Shown piece after piece: positions 1 through 5,830 of a DNA stretch of 12,665 bases (positions are counted from its first letter, which is position 1; every line of letters begins with the position of its first letter). Position numbers and translations under genes: made by a program. The notes under the pieces are model-generated. The model ran no database searches, was not told the DNA's origin, and saw only the letters and a list, made by a program, of their open reading frames with translations. This DNA is from Desulfobulbaceae bacterium (GTDB taxonomy: Bacteria > Desulfobacterota > Desulfobulbia > Desulfobulbales > Desulfobulbaceae), in assembly GCA_003508005.1 (NCBI GenBank), contig DNUE01000041.1:1-12665 (forward strand), read 5' to 3'.

Positions 1-69
1 CCCCTCACGGCACTGCTGACCGCCGCAGGAGTCGGCTTTGTGCTCGGCTGGCTCGTCAGCCGGAAATAG
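1..69 (+). CDS. C-terminal fragment of a DUF883/ElaB-YqjD-like membrane-anchored protein
   Basis: Frame 1 is open from the window edge to a TAG at 67-69 and gives 22 residues: a glycine/alanine-rich hydrophobic helix (AAGVGFVLGWLVSR) ending in an Arg-Lys tail. This is the usual C-terminal anchor of DUF883 (ElaB/YqjD) proteins, which attach to the inner membrane and in E. coli are stationary-phase ribosome-associated proteins. The next gene starts 4 nt after the stop, as in yqjD-yqjE-type clusters. Only the anchor is visible, so the family call rests on a short motif and on gene order. Confidence 0.6.
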   Translation, partial: PLTALLTAAGVGFVLGWLVSRK

Positions 70-73
70 ACTC

Positions 74-352
74 ATGCTGAAGACGTTAACCGATTTTTCC
101 ATTGCCCTGCTGGATCTGCTCGAAGCGGAAGCAAAAACGTTCCAGCGAGGGATCATCCGCGTCGGTGCGGCCTTTGTCATCGGCATTTCCGCCAGCGTCG
201 TCATCATTGGCGCCGTGGGGTTGCTGATGCGGGCCTTTTATCTGGTTCTGGCAGGCCTCCTGGGTCCACCGGGAGCCCTGTTCAGCTGTGCCGTCATCAT
301 GCTGATCATCGCCGGAGGGGCCCTATGCTATGCACGCCGCATGCTCCAATGA
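74..352 (+). CDS. Small two-helix membrane protein, YqjE/holin-superfamily-III-like
   Basis: 92 residues starting at ATG 74; an in-frame non-ATG start at 38 would overlap the upstream gene and is not needed. An N-terminal amphipathic part rich in Glu and Leu (about residues 5-25) is followed by two hydrophobic segments, about 28-50 and 66-87, joined by a Gly-Pro-Pro-Gly turn, with an Arg-rich end (ARRMLQ). This is the architecture of YqjE-like inner-membrane proteins, annotated as phage-holin family by fold only. The tight spacing after a DUF883-like anchor and the 4-nt overlap with the next gene suggest one transcript. A lysis role is unlikely; a membrane or envelope stress role is an inference from the family. 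Confidence 0.65.
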   Translation: MLKTLTDFSIALLDLLEAEAKTFQRGIIRVGAAFVIGISASVVIIGAVGLLMRAFYLVLAGLLGPPGALFSCAVIMLIIAGGALCYARRMLQ

Positions 353-591
353 GCGTCGCCGATGCCAAGGCGCGGTTGCGGCAGGTGGCAGCCCGGGAGC
401 CGTCTCTGCTGCTGTCCGTGCTGACCACCAGCCGCCTGCATCCCAAGGGCGGTCTGCTGGTGGCCTTTGCCGGCGGCTTGCTGCTCGGGGCCTCACCACG
501 CCTGCGGCGCACGTTGAAGCAATTGGCGCCGCTGCTGCTGGATCAATGCTTACCGAAAGGGTCGTCCCAGGAACCGCCGCCCTGCCCCTGA
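349..591 (+). CDS. Small hypothetical protein with one membrane helix, third gene of the YqjD/YqjE-like set
   Basis: 80 residues if started at ATG 349, which overlaps the previous stop as ATGA and so suggests translational coupling. The N-terminal half is basic and helical. A hydrophobic segment at about residues 33-48 (GGLLVAFAGGLLLGAS) is followed by a basic stretch (PRLRRTLKQ) and a Pro-rich tail. Size, position and topology resemble the third member of yqjD-yqjE-yqjK-type clusters, but I do not recognise the sequence itself. The ferritin gene begins 30 nt later with no terminator between, so read-through is likely. Confidence 0.55.
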   Translation: MSVADAKARLRQVAAREPSLLLSVLTTSRLHPKGGLLVAFAGGLLLGASPRLRRTLKQLAPLLLDQCLPKGSSQEPPPCP

Positions 592-621
592 CATTCTTTA
601 CGAGGATAAGGAGAACCCGCG

Positions 622-1146
622 ATGCTCAGCCAGAAATTGCAGGATGCGCTCAACGAGCAGATGAAAAACGAATTCTTTTCCGCCTACCTGTACAAGGCCA
701 TGGCCGCCTGGTTCGAGTCCGAGGACCTGCCCGGCTTTGCCCACTGGATGCGCCTGCAAACCCTGGAAGAACTCTGCCATGGGGAGAAGTTCTTCAACTT
801 CATCTGCGAAGCCGGCGGCAGGGCCATCCTGCTGCCCATCGACGGCCCGCAGACGGATTATGAATCACCCCAAGCGGTCTTCGAATACTCCCTCAAGCAT
901 GAACAGTTCGTCACCGACCGCATCAATCAACTCATGACTCTGGCCAAGCAGGAGAGCAACCACGCCGCCGAAATCTTCCTGCAGTGGTTCGTTACCGAGC
1001 AGGTGGAGGAAGAGGCCAGCTTCGGCCTGGAACTGAAAAAGCTCAAACGCCTCGGCAACGACGGGCGCGGCCTGCTGATGCTGGACCAGGAACTGAGTCA
1101 GCGCACCTTCATGCCGCCGACGGGCATGAACATCACCGGCGCCTGA
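622..1146 (+). CDS. ftnA: Bacterial non-haem ferritin (FtnA type)
   Basis: 174 residues, normal for a bacterial ferritin, with AAGGAG at 608-613 ahead of ATG 622. It oxidises Fe(II) at a di-iron centre and stores the mineral inside a 24-subunit cytoplasmic shell. The ferroxidase ligands fall at the E. coli FtnA numbers: Glu17, Glu50 and His53 (in LEELCH), Glu94 (KHEQ), and Gln127/Glu130 with Glu126 and Glu129 for the third site (TEQVEEE). No haem-binding Met of the bacterioferritin kind is apparent at residue 52, which is Cys here. It is probably co-transcribed with the small membrane proteins upstream and is followed at once by a strong terminator. Its neighbours (an NADH oxidoreductase and a ferritin-like protein) suggest iron/oxygen homeostasis. 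Confidence 0.93.
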   Translation: MLSQKLQDALNEQMKNEFFSAYLYKAMAAWFESEDLPGFAHWMRLQTLEELCHGEKFFNFICEAGGRAILLPIDGPQTDYESPQAVFEYSLKHEQFVTDRINQLMTLAKQESNHAAEIFLQWFVTEQVEEEASFGLELKKLKRLGNDGRGLLMLDQELSQRTFMPPTGMNITGA

Positions 1147-1168
1147 GTATCAGCTTTACTTTGACAGC

Positions 1169-1204
1169 AGCCGTGCGGAAGCCCCGGCCTCCGCACGGCT
1201 TTTT
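1169..1204 (+). terminator. Rho-independent terminator after ferritin
   Basis: The arms AGCCGTGCGGA (1169-1179) and TCCGCACGGCT (1190-1200) are perfectly complementary over 11 bp. They enclose a GC-rich 10-nt loop and run straight into TTTT at 1201-1204. It lies 22 nt after the ferritin stop and abuts the stop of the convergent gene, so the hairpin may also serve that gene, though no T-run follows on the minus strand. Confidence 0.88.
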
Positions 1205-2394
1205 CATGCTCCCACCAAGGAGGCTGTCGGCTTGCCCATGGCCTGCTGCAACTTGACGAATTCCGAAGTATCGCCCACCAGCATGAAACCGCTCAGGATG
1301 CCATTCCGATAGACCAGCTTGCGGTAATGGCCCCGTTCCTCGTCCAGGCTGATGTCGAGGGAATAGCCCGGCGCCTCGCTCAGCCCCTTGTCCCCCTGCA
1401 CCGCCACCCGGGTTTCCATGGTGTTGATCATATAGGGCGGGATGTTCATGGCAAATTCCGCTTTGCCGCCGGCGGCGTTGCTCCCCGCCACCAGACCCTG
1501 CTGTCGCGACACCGGCCAGAGACCGAACCAGTAGCCATCGGGCTGGGCCACGTCGCCGGCGGCGTAGATCCCCGGCACATTGGTCTGCATGCAGGTATCC
1601 GTCAAGATCCGTCGTTCCGTCCTGATGCCGGAGCCCTCCAGAAATCCCATATTGGCCTTGACGCCGATACTGACCAAAATCATGTCCGCCTCCAGGCAGC
1701 GACCATCGGCCAGTCGCACTCCGCGGGCGGGACTTTCCGGGGCATCGTCGCGACCGGTTACGGCAAGAATATCGGCTCCCGTCTCCACTCGAATCCCGAG
1801 GCTTTGCACTCGTCGGCAGAAGAGCGCGGAACCGGCTTCGTCCAACTGATTGGCCAACAGCAGAGGAGCCTTTTCGATAATGGTGGTTTGCAGCCCGGCG
1901 CGCCGTGCATGGTAGGCGGCCTCCAGGCCCAACAGACCGCCGCCGATGACAATGATGCTGCGCGACCGGGCGATCACCTTGGCGAGTTCCAGGGCGTTCT
2001 GCATCAGCCAAAGGGTATGCACCCCCGGTCGCTGGATGCCGGGGATGGGCGGCACGAAACTCTGGCTGCCGGTACAGATCACCAGGCTGGAATATTCCTG
2101 ACATGAACCGTCGGCCAGGCGAACGCGGCTTGCGGCAGGGTCCACTCCCGTGACCGTACCCTGCAGGCGGCGCAGGCGTAGATCGTCATACCACTCCGGC
2201 GGATGCAGGGTCAATTGCGGCGCCGTTTCCGGATGGTCCAACACCTCGCAGATACGCAACCGGTAGTAAGGCAGAAACGGTTCCTGGGAAAGGAGCAGGA
2301 TGTCGGCTTCGGCGTCCTGTTTGCGCGCCCCCTCGGCCGCGGACACTCCGGCGATGCTGGAGCCGACGATGACGATGCGTTGTTTTTCAGCCAT
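1204..2394 (-). CDS. FAD-dependent NAD(P)H oxidoreductase, rubredoxin-reductase / nitrite-reductase-flavoprotein type
   Basis: 396 residues from ATG 2394, chosen because AGGGAGGA sits just upstream and a Rossmann motif begins at once; an in-frame upstream start would add 16 unconserved residues. The FAD-binding motif GSSIAG is at 11-16, the NAD-binding GGGLLG at 151-156, and the second FAD motif AAGD at 278-281. PFLPYYR near 39-45 is typical of NADH:rubredoxin oxidoreductases and NirB-like flavodomains; no redox-active cysteine pair is seen. The likely job is to pass NADH electrons to a small iron-sulfur or rubredoxin-type partner, perhaps for O2 or peroxide reduction with a di-iron protein. 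The rubredoxin-like ribbon encoded at 3704-4414 is a possible partner, but this is inference. The exact electron acceptor cannot be read from the sequence. Confidence 0.85.
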   Translation of the reverse strand: MAEKQRIVIVGSSIAGVSAAEGARKQDAEADILLLSQEPFLPYYRLRICEVLDHPETAPQLTLHPPEWYDDLRLRRLQGTVTGVDPAASRVRLADGSCQEYSSLVICTGSQSFVPPIPGIQRPGVHTLWLMQNALELAKVIARSRSIIVIGGGLLGLEAAYHARRAGLQTTIIEKAPLLLANQLDEAGSALFCRRVQSLGIRVETGADILAVTGRDDAPESPARGVRLADGRCLEADMILVSIGVKANMGFLEGSGIRTERRILTDTCMQTNVPGIYAAGDVAQPDGYWFGLWPVSRQQGLVAGSNAAGGKAEFAMNIPPYMINTMETRVAVQGDKGLSEAPGYSLDISLDEERGHYRKLVYRNGILSGFMLVGDTSEFVKLQQAMGKPTASLVGA

Positions 2395-2419
2395 GGTTCC
2401 TCCCTGAAATTCCAGTTTT

Positions 2420-2455
2420 CCAAACAGGGCCAATCTTATCACGTCGCCTGAATGG
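2420..2455 (-). promoter_or_regulatory. Possible promoter of the NADH oxidoreductase gene
   Basis: On the minus strand TTTATC and TAAGAT are 16 nt apart, a weak -35 and a fair -10, about 40 nt upstream of the ATG at 2394. The uvsE stop is 160 nt upstream, so a promoter is expected here. The match is modest. Confidence 0.3.
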
Positions 2456-2492
2456 ATAAACCACGAATTCTTAATTTGTCATACTCACTGCA

Positions 2493-2532
2493 CACCCTCC
2501 CCAGCCCCTCCCGGCAAGGGAGGGGCGAAAAA
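2493..2532. repeat. GC-rich hairpin, REP-like intergenic element
   Basis: CCCCTCCC (2505-2512) and GGGAGGGG (2518-2525) form a perfect 8-bp stem with loop GGCAA. A partly repeated ACCCTCCCC precedes it and CGAAAAA follows it. It lies between uvsE and the oxidoreductase gene. It lacks a T-run after the stem in the direction of uvsE transcription, so it is not a classical terminator for that gene. Its form resembles dispersed intergenic palindromes common in GC-rich proteobacteria; the copy number cannot be judged from one window. Confidence 0.5.
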
Positions 2533-2555
2533 CCGAAACATTTGGCGTGGGGACT

Positions 2556-3491
2556 TTAAGCTTGCCCTGCGGAGCCGCTGCCTTGCTTCGGCGTCATTCC
2601 CAGATCGGACATCAGCTTCAAGACCGCCAGTTCCTTGGCCTTGGCTTCCACATCGACCGTCAAGGCCAGGCCACGCCAGCAAACCGGAAAATCCTCGGGG
2701 TCGATATAATCGGCATGCAACCTCGGATTGGACCCCTGCCAACCCTGTTTCGGCGAAGAGACGTGCGCCCAGGGCTCGCCGCGCCCCCGCCAGGTGGCCG
2801 CAGCCAAAGTGGTGGCCTCCGCCACGGCAAGGCCGTCGGGGAGGCAGCGGTGATGGTGAACATCATAGACCAGGGGCACCCCAAGGGCGTGGCAGAGAGG
2901 CAGCAAATCCCGCACTGAATAGGACAGCTCGTCGTTTTCCAGGGTCAGCCTGGTTCGCACCCGGTCGGACAGACGGGGGAAATTGTCCGCCAACCGCCGC
3001 AGAGCCTGTTCCTTGCCGCCCTGCCGACCGCCGGCATGAATGTTGATCACCTCCGCACCGATGAGTTCGGCCAGCAGCCCTTGGTATTCCAACTCGGCAA
3101 TGGATTTGTCCACCACCTCCGGACGCAGGGACGACAGGGAGACAAATTGGTCAGGGTGAAAACTCAGACGGATGTCGAGACTCCCGCGCAGCCGACGGAC
3201 CTCCGCAAGTTGCCGGCGAATCTCGACGGCGGCCGGCAGCTCATCCAGATGGTAGCCGACCAGAGGATGGGTGTAGCGCGGAAACAGCGGAGTCGTCACC
3301 CGAAAGGCGCCGATGCCCAAACCATGCACGGTCTCGACGGCACGCACCAGGTTGCGGGCATTTTCGAGGCAGATGTCCGACAATCGGGACAGTTGCCCTG
3401 CGCGGGGCAAGGCGGAGAGAATCCGGGCCGTGGTGGCGCGAAAGCGGATGGGTTGTTCGACGAAAATACAGCAAAGCCCCAAACGCATCAT
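2556..3491 (-). CDS. uvsE: UV damage endonuclease UvsE/UVDE
   Basis: About 311 residues. A TIM-barrel nuclease that nicks DNA 5' of UV photoproducts and other lesions using a divalent-metal cluster, giving repair independent of UvrABC. The family metal ligands are visible in order: HPDQF (His112), NIHAGG (His152), TLENDE (Glu185), YDVHHHR (Asp210, His212, His213), HVSSPK (His243) and LHADYI (His259). The spacing matches the Thermus enzyme as I recall it. The start is uncertain: ATG codons at 3491 and 3488 give the usual MRLG opening, while an in-frame TTG at 3506 lies closer to a GGAAGGA sequence. It is a single gene, with 160 nt to the next one on the same strand. Confidence 0.92.
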   Translation of the reverse strand: MMRLGLCCIFVEQPIRFRATTARILSALPRAGQLSRLSDICLENARNLVRAVETVHGLGIGAFRVTTPLFPRYTHPLVGYHLDELPAAVEIRRQLAEVRRLRGSLDIRLSFHPDQFVSLSSLRPEVVDKSIAELEYQGLLAELIGAEVINIHAGGRQGGKEQALRRLADNFPRLSDRVRTRLTLENDELSYSVRDLLPLCHALGVPLVYDVHHHRCLPDGLAVAEATTLAAATWRGRGEPWAHVSSPKQGWQGSNPRLHADYIDPEDFPVCWRGLALTVDVEAKAKELAVLKLMSDLGMTPKQGSGSAGQA

Positions 3492-3573
3492 CGCTCCATC
3501 GCACAAAAATCCTTCCGCGCAACCCGTCCGGGCAGACCTTCACCCAAAACCATGTCGACCATGGCTCCATGAA

Positions 3574-3601
3574 ACAATAGCATAGCAATTTTTGCAAAGA
3601 A
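3574..3601 (-). promoter_or_regulatory. Possible uvsE promoter
   Basis: On the minus strand an extended -10 (TGC then TATTGT, the latter at 3574-3579) is preceded 16 nt upstream by TTCTTT. This would leave a leader of about 75 nt before ATG 3491. The surrounding 3570-3660 stretch is clearly AT-richer than the flanking genes, as expected for a divergent promoter region shared with the gene at 3704. The -35 match is weak. Confidence 0.3.
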
Positions 3602-3703
3602 TTCAGAAATCGACAACCAAGACAGAACCATTGCAATCAACAACAAAAGATTCCGGGTAAACTTCAGTCAGGTTCTTGTACTGCTCCCAAAAGGAGTCCC
3701 ATC

Positions 3704-4414
3704 ATGGACGCGACGCAACGATATGCCGTCAGTGGCCTGCTGGAAAGCGCGGGCCGCGAGGACTTCGCCATCCATCTTTACTCCCGCCAACTGCATCGGG
3801 ACCCCTTTGCCACGGTGCCCTTGATGGCGCAGTACTATGTTCTGGACGAGGTGTATCCCGTCCGACCAGTGCCGGTGATTCTCTGGGATTTGCTCGGGAT
3901 CATGGAAGTGGAAATCGTCCATCGGCAATGGTTCCTGGAAGCCGCCGAGGCCCTCAATCCGGGTCAAGAACCCGTGCCCCGCATCGTGTTCCCCGAGGAT
4001 CTATTCCATGGGATCACGCCTCCGGAAACAGAACCGATCCCGGGCCTGGGACGGGTCGTCCAGGCCATGGCGACGGACATCGTCCAGGAACAGCGGGCCG
4101 ATGCCATCTACCGCTATTTCGCCCGTGAAACTTCCGGGCCCGTCAGTGAACTGTTTCGGGATGTGGCGGAACAGGAACAGGCCCATCGGCGCATTTTCGA
4201 GCAGGCCCTGGCCGAGCTTCGACGGGGAACGGTTCTCGACATGTGGTGCCCCATCTGCGGCAAGACCCTGAAACTGTGGCCCCGTCTCCACGCAGCCGCG
4301 GACTGCGGCTTCTGTGGCTCCCGATTTACTCTCGGCATCGAGGCGGAGGATTTCATCCTGCAGCTTCGGGCCGACAGCCGCAACAACCGGCGGCACCGGA
4401 TTCTTCGCCCCTGA
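3704..4414 (+). CDS. Diverged ferritin-like (Mn-catalase/rubrerythrin-type) protein with C-terminal zinc-ribbon/rubredoxin-like tail
   Basis: 236 residues, with AAGGAG at 3691-3696, 7 nt before the ATG. The first 175 residues look like a four-helix ferritin-like bundle. EVEIVH (Glu70, His73) fits the ExxH of helix B and resembles the Mn-catalase/CotJC motif; Glu129 suits helix C; EQEQAH (Glu158, His161) is the second ExxH. Where Mn-catalase-type proteins carry the first Glu, in the segment before AQYY (about residues 36-43), I see none, so the metal site may be incomplete or altered. CPIC at 182-185 and CGFC at 201-204 form a CxxC-x15-CxxC ribbon that could bind Zn or a rubredoxin-type Fe. 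Peroxide or O2 handling is an inference. It is a separate transcription unit beside UvsE. Confidence 0.6.
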   Translation: MDATQRYAVSGLLESAGREDFAIHLYSRQLHRDPFATVPLMAQYYVLDEVYPVRPVPVILWDLLGIMEVEIVHRQWFLEAAEALNPGQEPVPRIVFPEDLFHGITPPETEPIPGLGRVVQAMATDIVQEQRADAIYRYFARETSGPVSELFRDVAEQEQAHRRIFEQALAELRRGTVLDMWCPICGKTLKLWPRLHAAADCGFCGSRFTLGIEAEDFILQLRADSRNNRRHRILRP

Positions 4415-4437
4415 CACCAGCCTGGAGTTCCTGAAAT

Positions 4438-4466
4438 TTCCTTCCCGCGCAATGGCTTGCTAGAAT
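4438..4466 (+). promoter_or_regulatory. Candidate extended -10 promoter
   Basis: TGC followed by TAGAAT (4461-4466) is a good extended -10 element; TTCCTT (4438-4443) is a weak -35 at 17 nt. A start about 7 nt downstream would fall on the ATG at 4473. It follows the ferritin-like gene and points away from it, toward a stretch with no recognised gene. Confidence 0.35.
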
Positions 4467-4472
4467 GGCCCC

Positions 4473-4586
4473 ATGTCGAGCCCCTGCAAGACAATCTCTT
4501 TCGCCGGCGCCACCCTGCTCGGCATCCCCTGGCGGCAGGTGGGGCACATCCGCATGGCCGATGGGGTGTTGGGGCGGACAGAATAG
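4473..4586 (+). CDS. Possible 37-residue micro-ORF, leaderless; gene status doubtful
   Basis: ATG 4473 to TAG 4584-4586 gives 37 residues starting MSSPCKTISFAG, mixed in character with no recognised motif. There is no ribosome binding site, but a plausible extended -10 ends 6 nt before the ATG, so a leaderless message is conceivable. It may instead be the 5' stub of a gene cut by arrival of the AT-rich islet downstream, or chance. Apart from this, 4415-4655 holds only a short GGGT...ACCC inverted repeat near 4631-4645 and no other supported feature. Confidence 0.2.
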   Translation: MSSPCKTISFAGATLLGIPWRQVGHIRMADGVLGRTE

Positions 4587-4655
4587 CAGGAAGATTTTTT
4601 GCCCAATCCCTGCCCCCAACCAACCTCTTAGGGTGGGCACTACCCGGCAGTTGTC

Positions 4656-5162
4656 TCAGTCGCCATTCAAGTCATGACTGATGGTTGTCTGAAGATTTTT
4701 ATAGATACCCAGACATTCAAAATAACTTGGAGTTAATTCGGATTTTGCCACGGACTCCAATGCCTCGATTGCTCTTGACACATGCCTTCTCTCTACCTCT
4801 AGCAATCCCTCAACATAGGGAATGGTGCAAATTTCAGAAACAGAAAAATACCTGGGAATCAAGGACATTACTGCTTCTGGGTTTTCAATCAAGGCTCTTG
4901 ATAAAGAAAAATGCAAAGAAGTTAAATTCGAGGCGTCAATCCAAGGCAAGAATAGATGTGAATTCATAATCAATATTTCATCTCCATTTTCTATCCTATC
5001 CAGCAATTTTTCAAATTTATTATTTTCAACAATATACTCAACATAATTTTTCCCGTCAGAGCGCAAATGCTCCACCGTCTTTTCAGAATTTTCCGCAACC
5101 GCCCAACATCCAGAAAGAAGCAATAGAGTTAGAAAAACCCATAATCTAATGCTCGCATTCAT
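4656..5162 (-). CDS. Periplasmic lipoprotein, probable immunity protein (Tldi1-like position)
   Basis: 168 residues from ATG 5162, with GGAGA 6-7 nt upstream. Residues 1-19 form a lipoprotein signal: a basic start, a Leu-rich core and the lipobox LSGC with Cys19 as lipidation site. The mature part is helical, acidic and low in glycine, with no enzyme motif I recognise. It lies 10 nt downstream of the Tlde1-like gene on the same strand. Tlde1 acts on peptidoglycan precursors in the periplasm and its known partner immunity protein Tldi1 is periplasmic, so location and gene order fit an immunity role. The function is inferred from context, not from sequence similarity I can name. Codon use is AT-richer than the surrounding genes, suggesting acquisition by transfer. 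Confidence 0.6.
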   Translation of the reverse strand: MNASIRLWVFLTLLLLSGCWAVAENSEKTVEHLRSDGKNYVEYIVENNKFEKLLDRIENGDEILIMNSHLFLPWIDASNLTSLHFSLSRALIENPEAVMSLIPRYFSVSEICTIPYVEGLLEVERRHVSRAIEALESVAKSELTPSYFECLGIYKNLQTTISHDLNGD

Positions 5163-5172
5163 ATAAATTCTC

Positions 5173-5535
5173 CTAGGGGATCACCACCAGCTTTCGCGCG
5201 CCACTATTCCAAATTTTTTCCCTGATTTCGCGGCCGACAATGATGCAACCGCTGGACGCAGAGCCGGGATTCGATATCGAGTCGCCATGGATTTGAAAAC
5301 TGGATCTACCAAGCGCATTATGTCCGACCGGCACCAAGGGGAGCACGTATGGGCCCGTCCTGGAACTCTGCCTTGGACTCTTGATTTCATACTCTCCTTT
5401 CGGGATCGGCCCGAAACCGACCAAGTGTTCCATATCCGGCTGGTTTTTTGCGGCTCCCCGTCCGGCGTAGCCTTTTACGACTTTGGCCCCATCGAATGTC
5501 AGGATACCGGTAGACTGACTGTATTCCCAATGCAT
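5173..5535 (-). CDS. Tlde1-like L,D-transpeptidase-fold toxin (DUF2778)
   Basis: 120 residues from ATG 5535, chosen for the strong AAGGAGG 7 nt upstream and because the family opens with (H)WxYxQSTG; the frame is open further upstream but without support. The DUF2778 pattern is complete: WEYSQSTG at 3-10, GYAGRG at 22-27, GPIPKGEY at 42-49, GRSSFQIHGDS at 76-86 and PGSASSGCI at 90-98. His83 and Cys97 are the expected catalytic pair. Salmonella Tlde1 is a type VI secretion effector that cleaves and exchanges D-amino acids on peptidoglycan tetrapeptide stems. There is no signal peptide, as expected for an effector delivered by another route. No secretion gene is in the window, so this is an orphan effector; other export routes or a housekeeping role remain possible. 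Confidence 0.82.
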   Translation of the reverse strand: MHWEYSQSTGILTFDGAKVVKGYAGRGAAKNQPDMEHLVGFGPIPKGEYEIKSPRQSSRTGPYVLPLVPVGHNALGRSSFQIHGDSISNPGSASSGCIIVGREIREKIWNSGARKLVVIP

Positions 5536-5571
5536 CGACAACCTCCTTAGAAAGTGAACGGCTAACACCAC

Positions 5572-5608
5572 GTAAAATTATTAAATAATAATTTACATTG
5601 TTTTTCAA
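5572..5608 (-). promoter_or_regulatory. Promoter of the toxin/immunity pair with palindrome over the -10
   Basis: On the minus strand TTGAAA (5603-5608) and TTTAAT (5580-5585) are 17 nt apart, each 5/6 to the sigma-70 consensus. The transcript would start about 40 nt before the toxin ATG. A 25-nt near-perfect palindrome at 5572-5596 (outer arms GTAAA/TTTAC, inner arms TTATTA/TAATAA, one bulged A) covers the -10, a typical place for a repressor operator. Confidence 0.6.
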
Positions 5609-5753
5609 TTAGATTTTTCACCAAATTTTTGGTTCGTTCATCCATTAATGAAACAGACCTTCACCCGGTTCCGCAATTTGCCGGGCGAGGAAATATCGAC
5701 GGTCAATCATGCCTTGATTCGGCTAAAAATGACTGGCCATGCCGAATGGCCCC

Positions 5754-5762
5754 TGCTAAAAT
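5754..5762 (+). promoter_or_regulatory. Possible extended -10 of the rcoM promoter
   Basis: TGC followed by TAAAAT (5757-5762) gives a good extended -10 about 68 nt before ATG 5831; no clear -35 lies 17 nt upstream (TGGCCA). An inverted repeat ATTCGGC (5717-5723) / GCCGAAT (5741-5747) sits just upstream and could be an activator or autoregulatory site. Confidence 0.35.
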
Positions 5763-5830
5763 CGCGCCGCACCCCCTGCTCCACCCTGCACCGGAACCCA
5801 GCGGCCCTCACAGCCCGGAAGGCGGCTTCG

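Noticed and set aside
74..352. Phage holin or prophage remnant
   Set aside because: The two-helix layout resembles holin superfamily III, but the neighbours are a DUF883-like anchor and a ferritin, not phage genes; a YqjE-like role fits better.
1327..2106. Plus-strand open frame opposite the oxidoreductase gene
   Set aside because: Antisense of a gene with clear FAD and NAD motifs; no ribosome site and no recognisable domain.
5648..5830. ATG 5648 as the rcoM start
   Set aside because: No ribosome binding site, and the added residues are low in hydrophobics and unlike a PAS domain; ATG 5831 has GGAAGG upstream and leads directly into the PAS domain.
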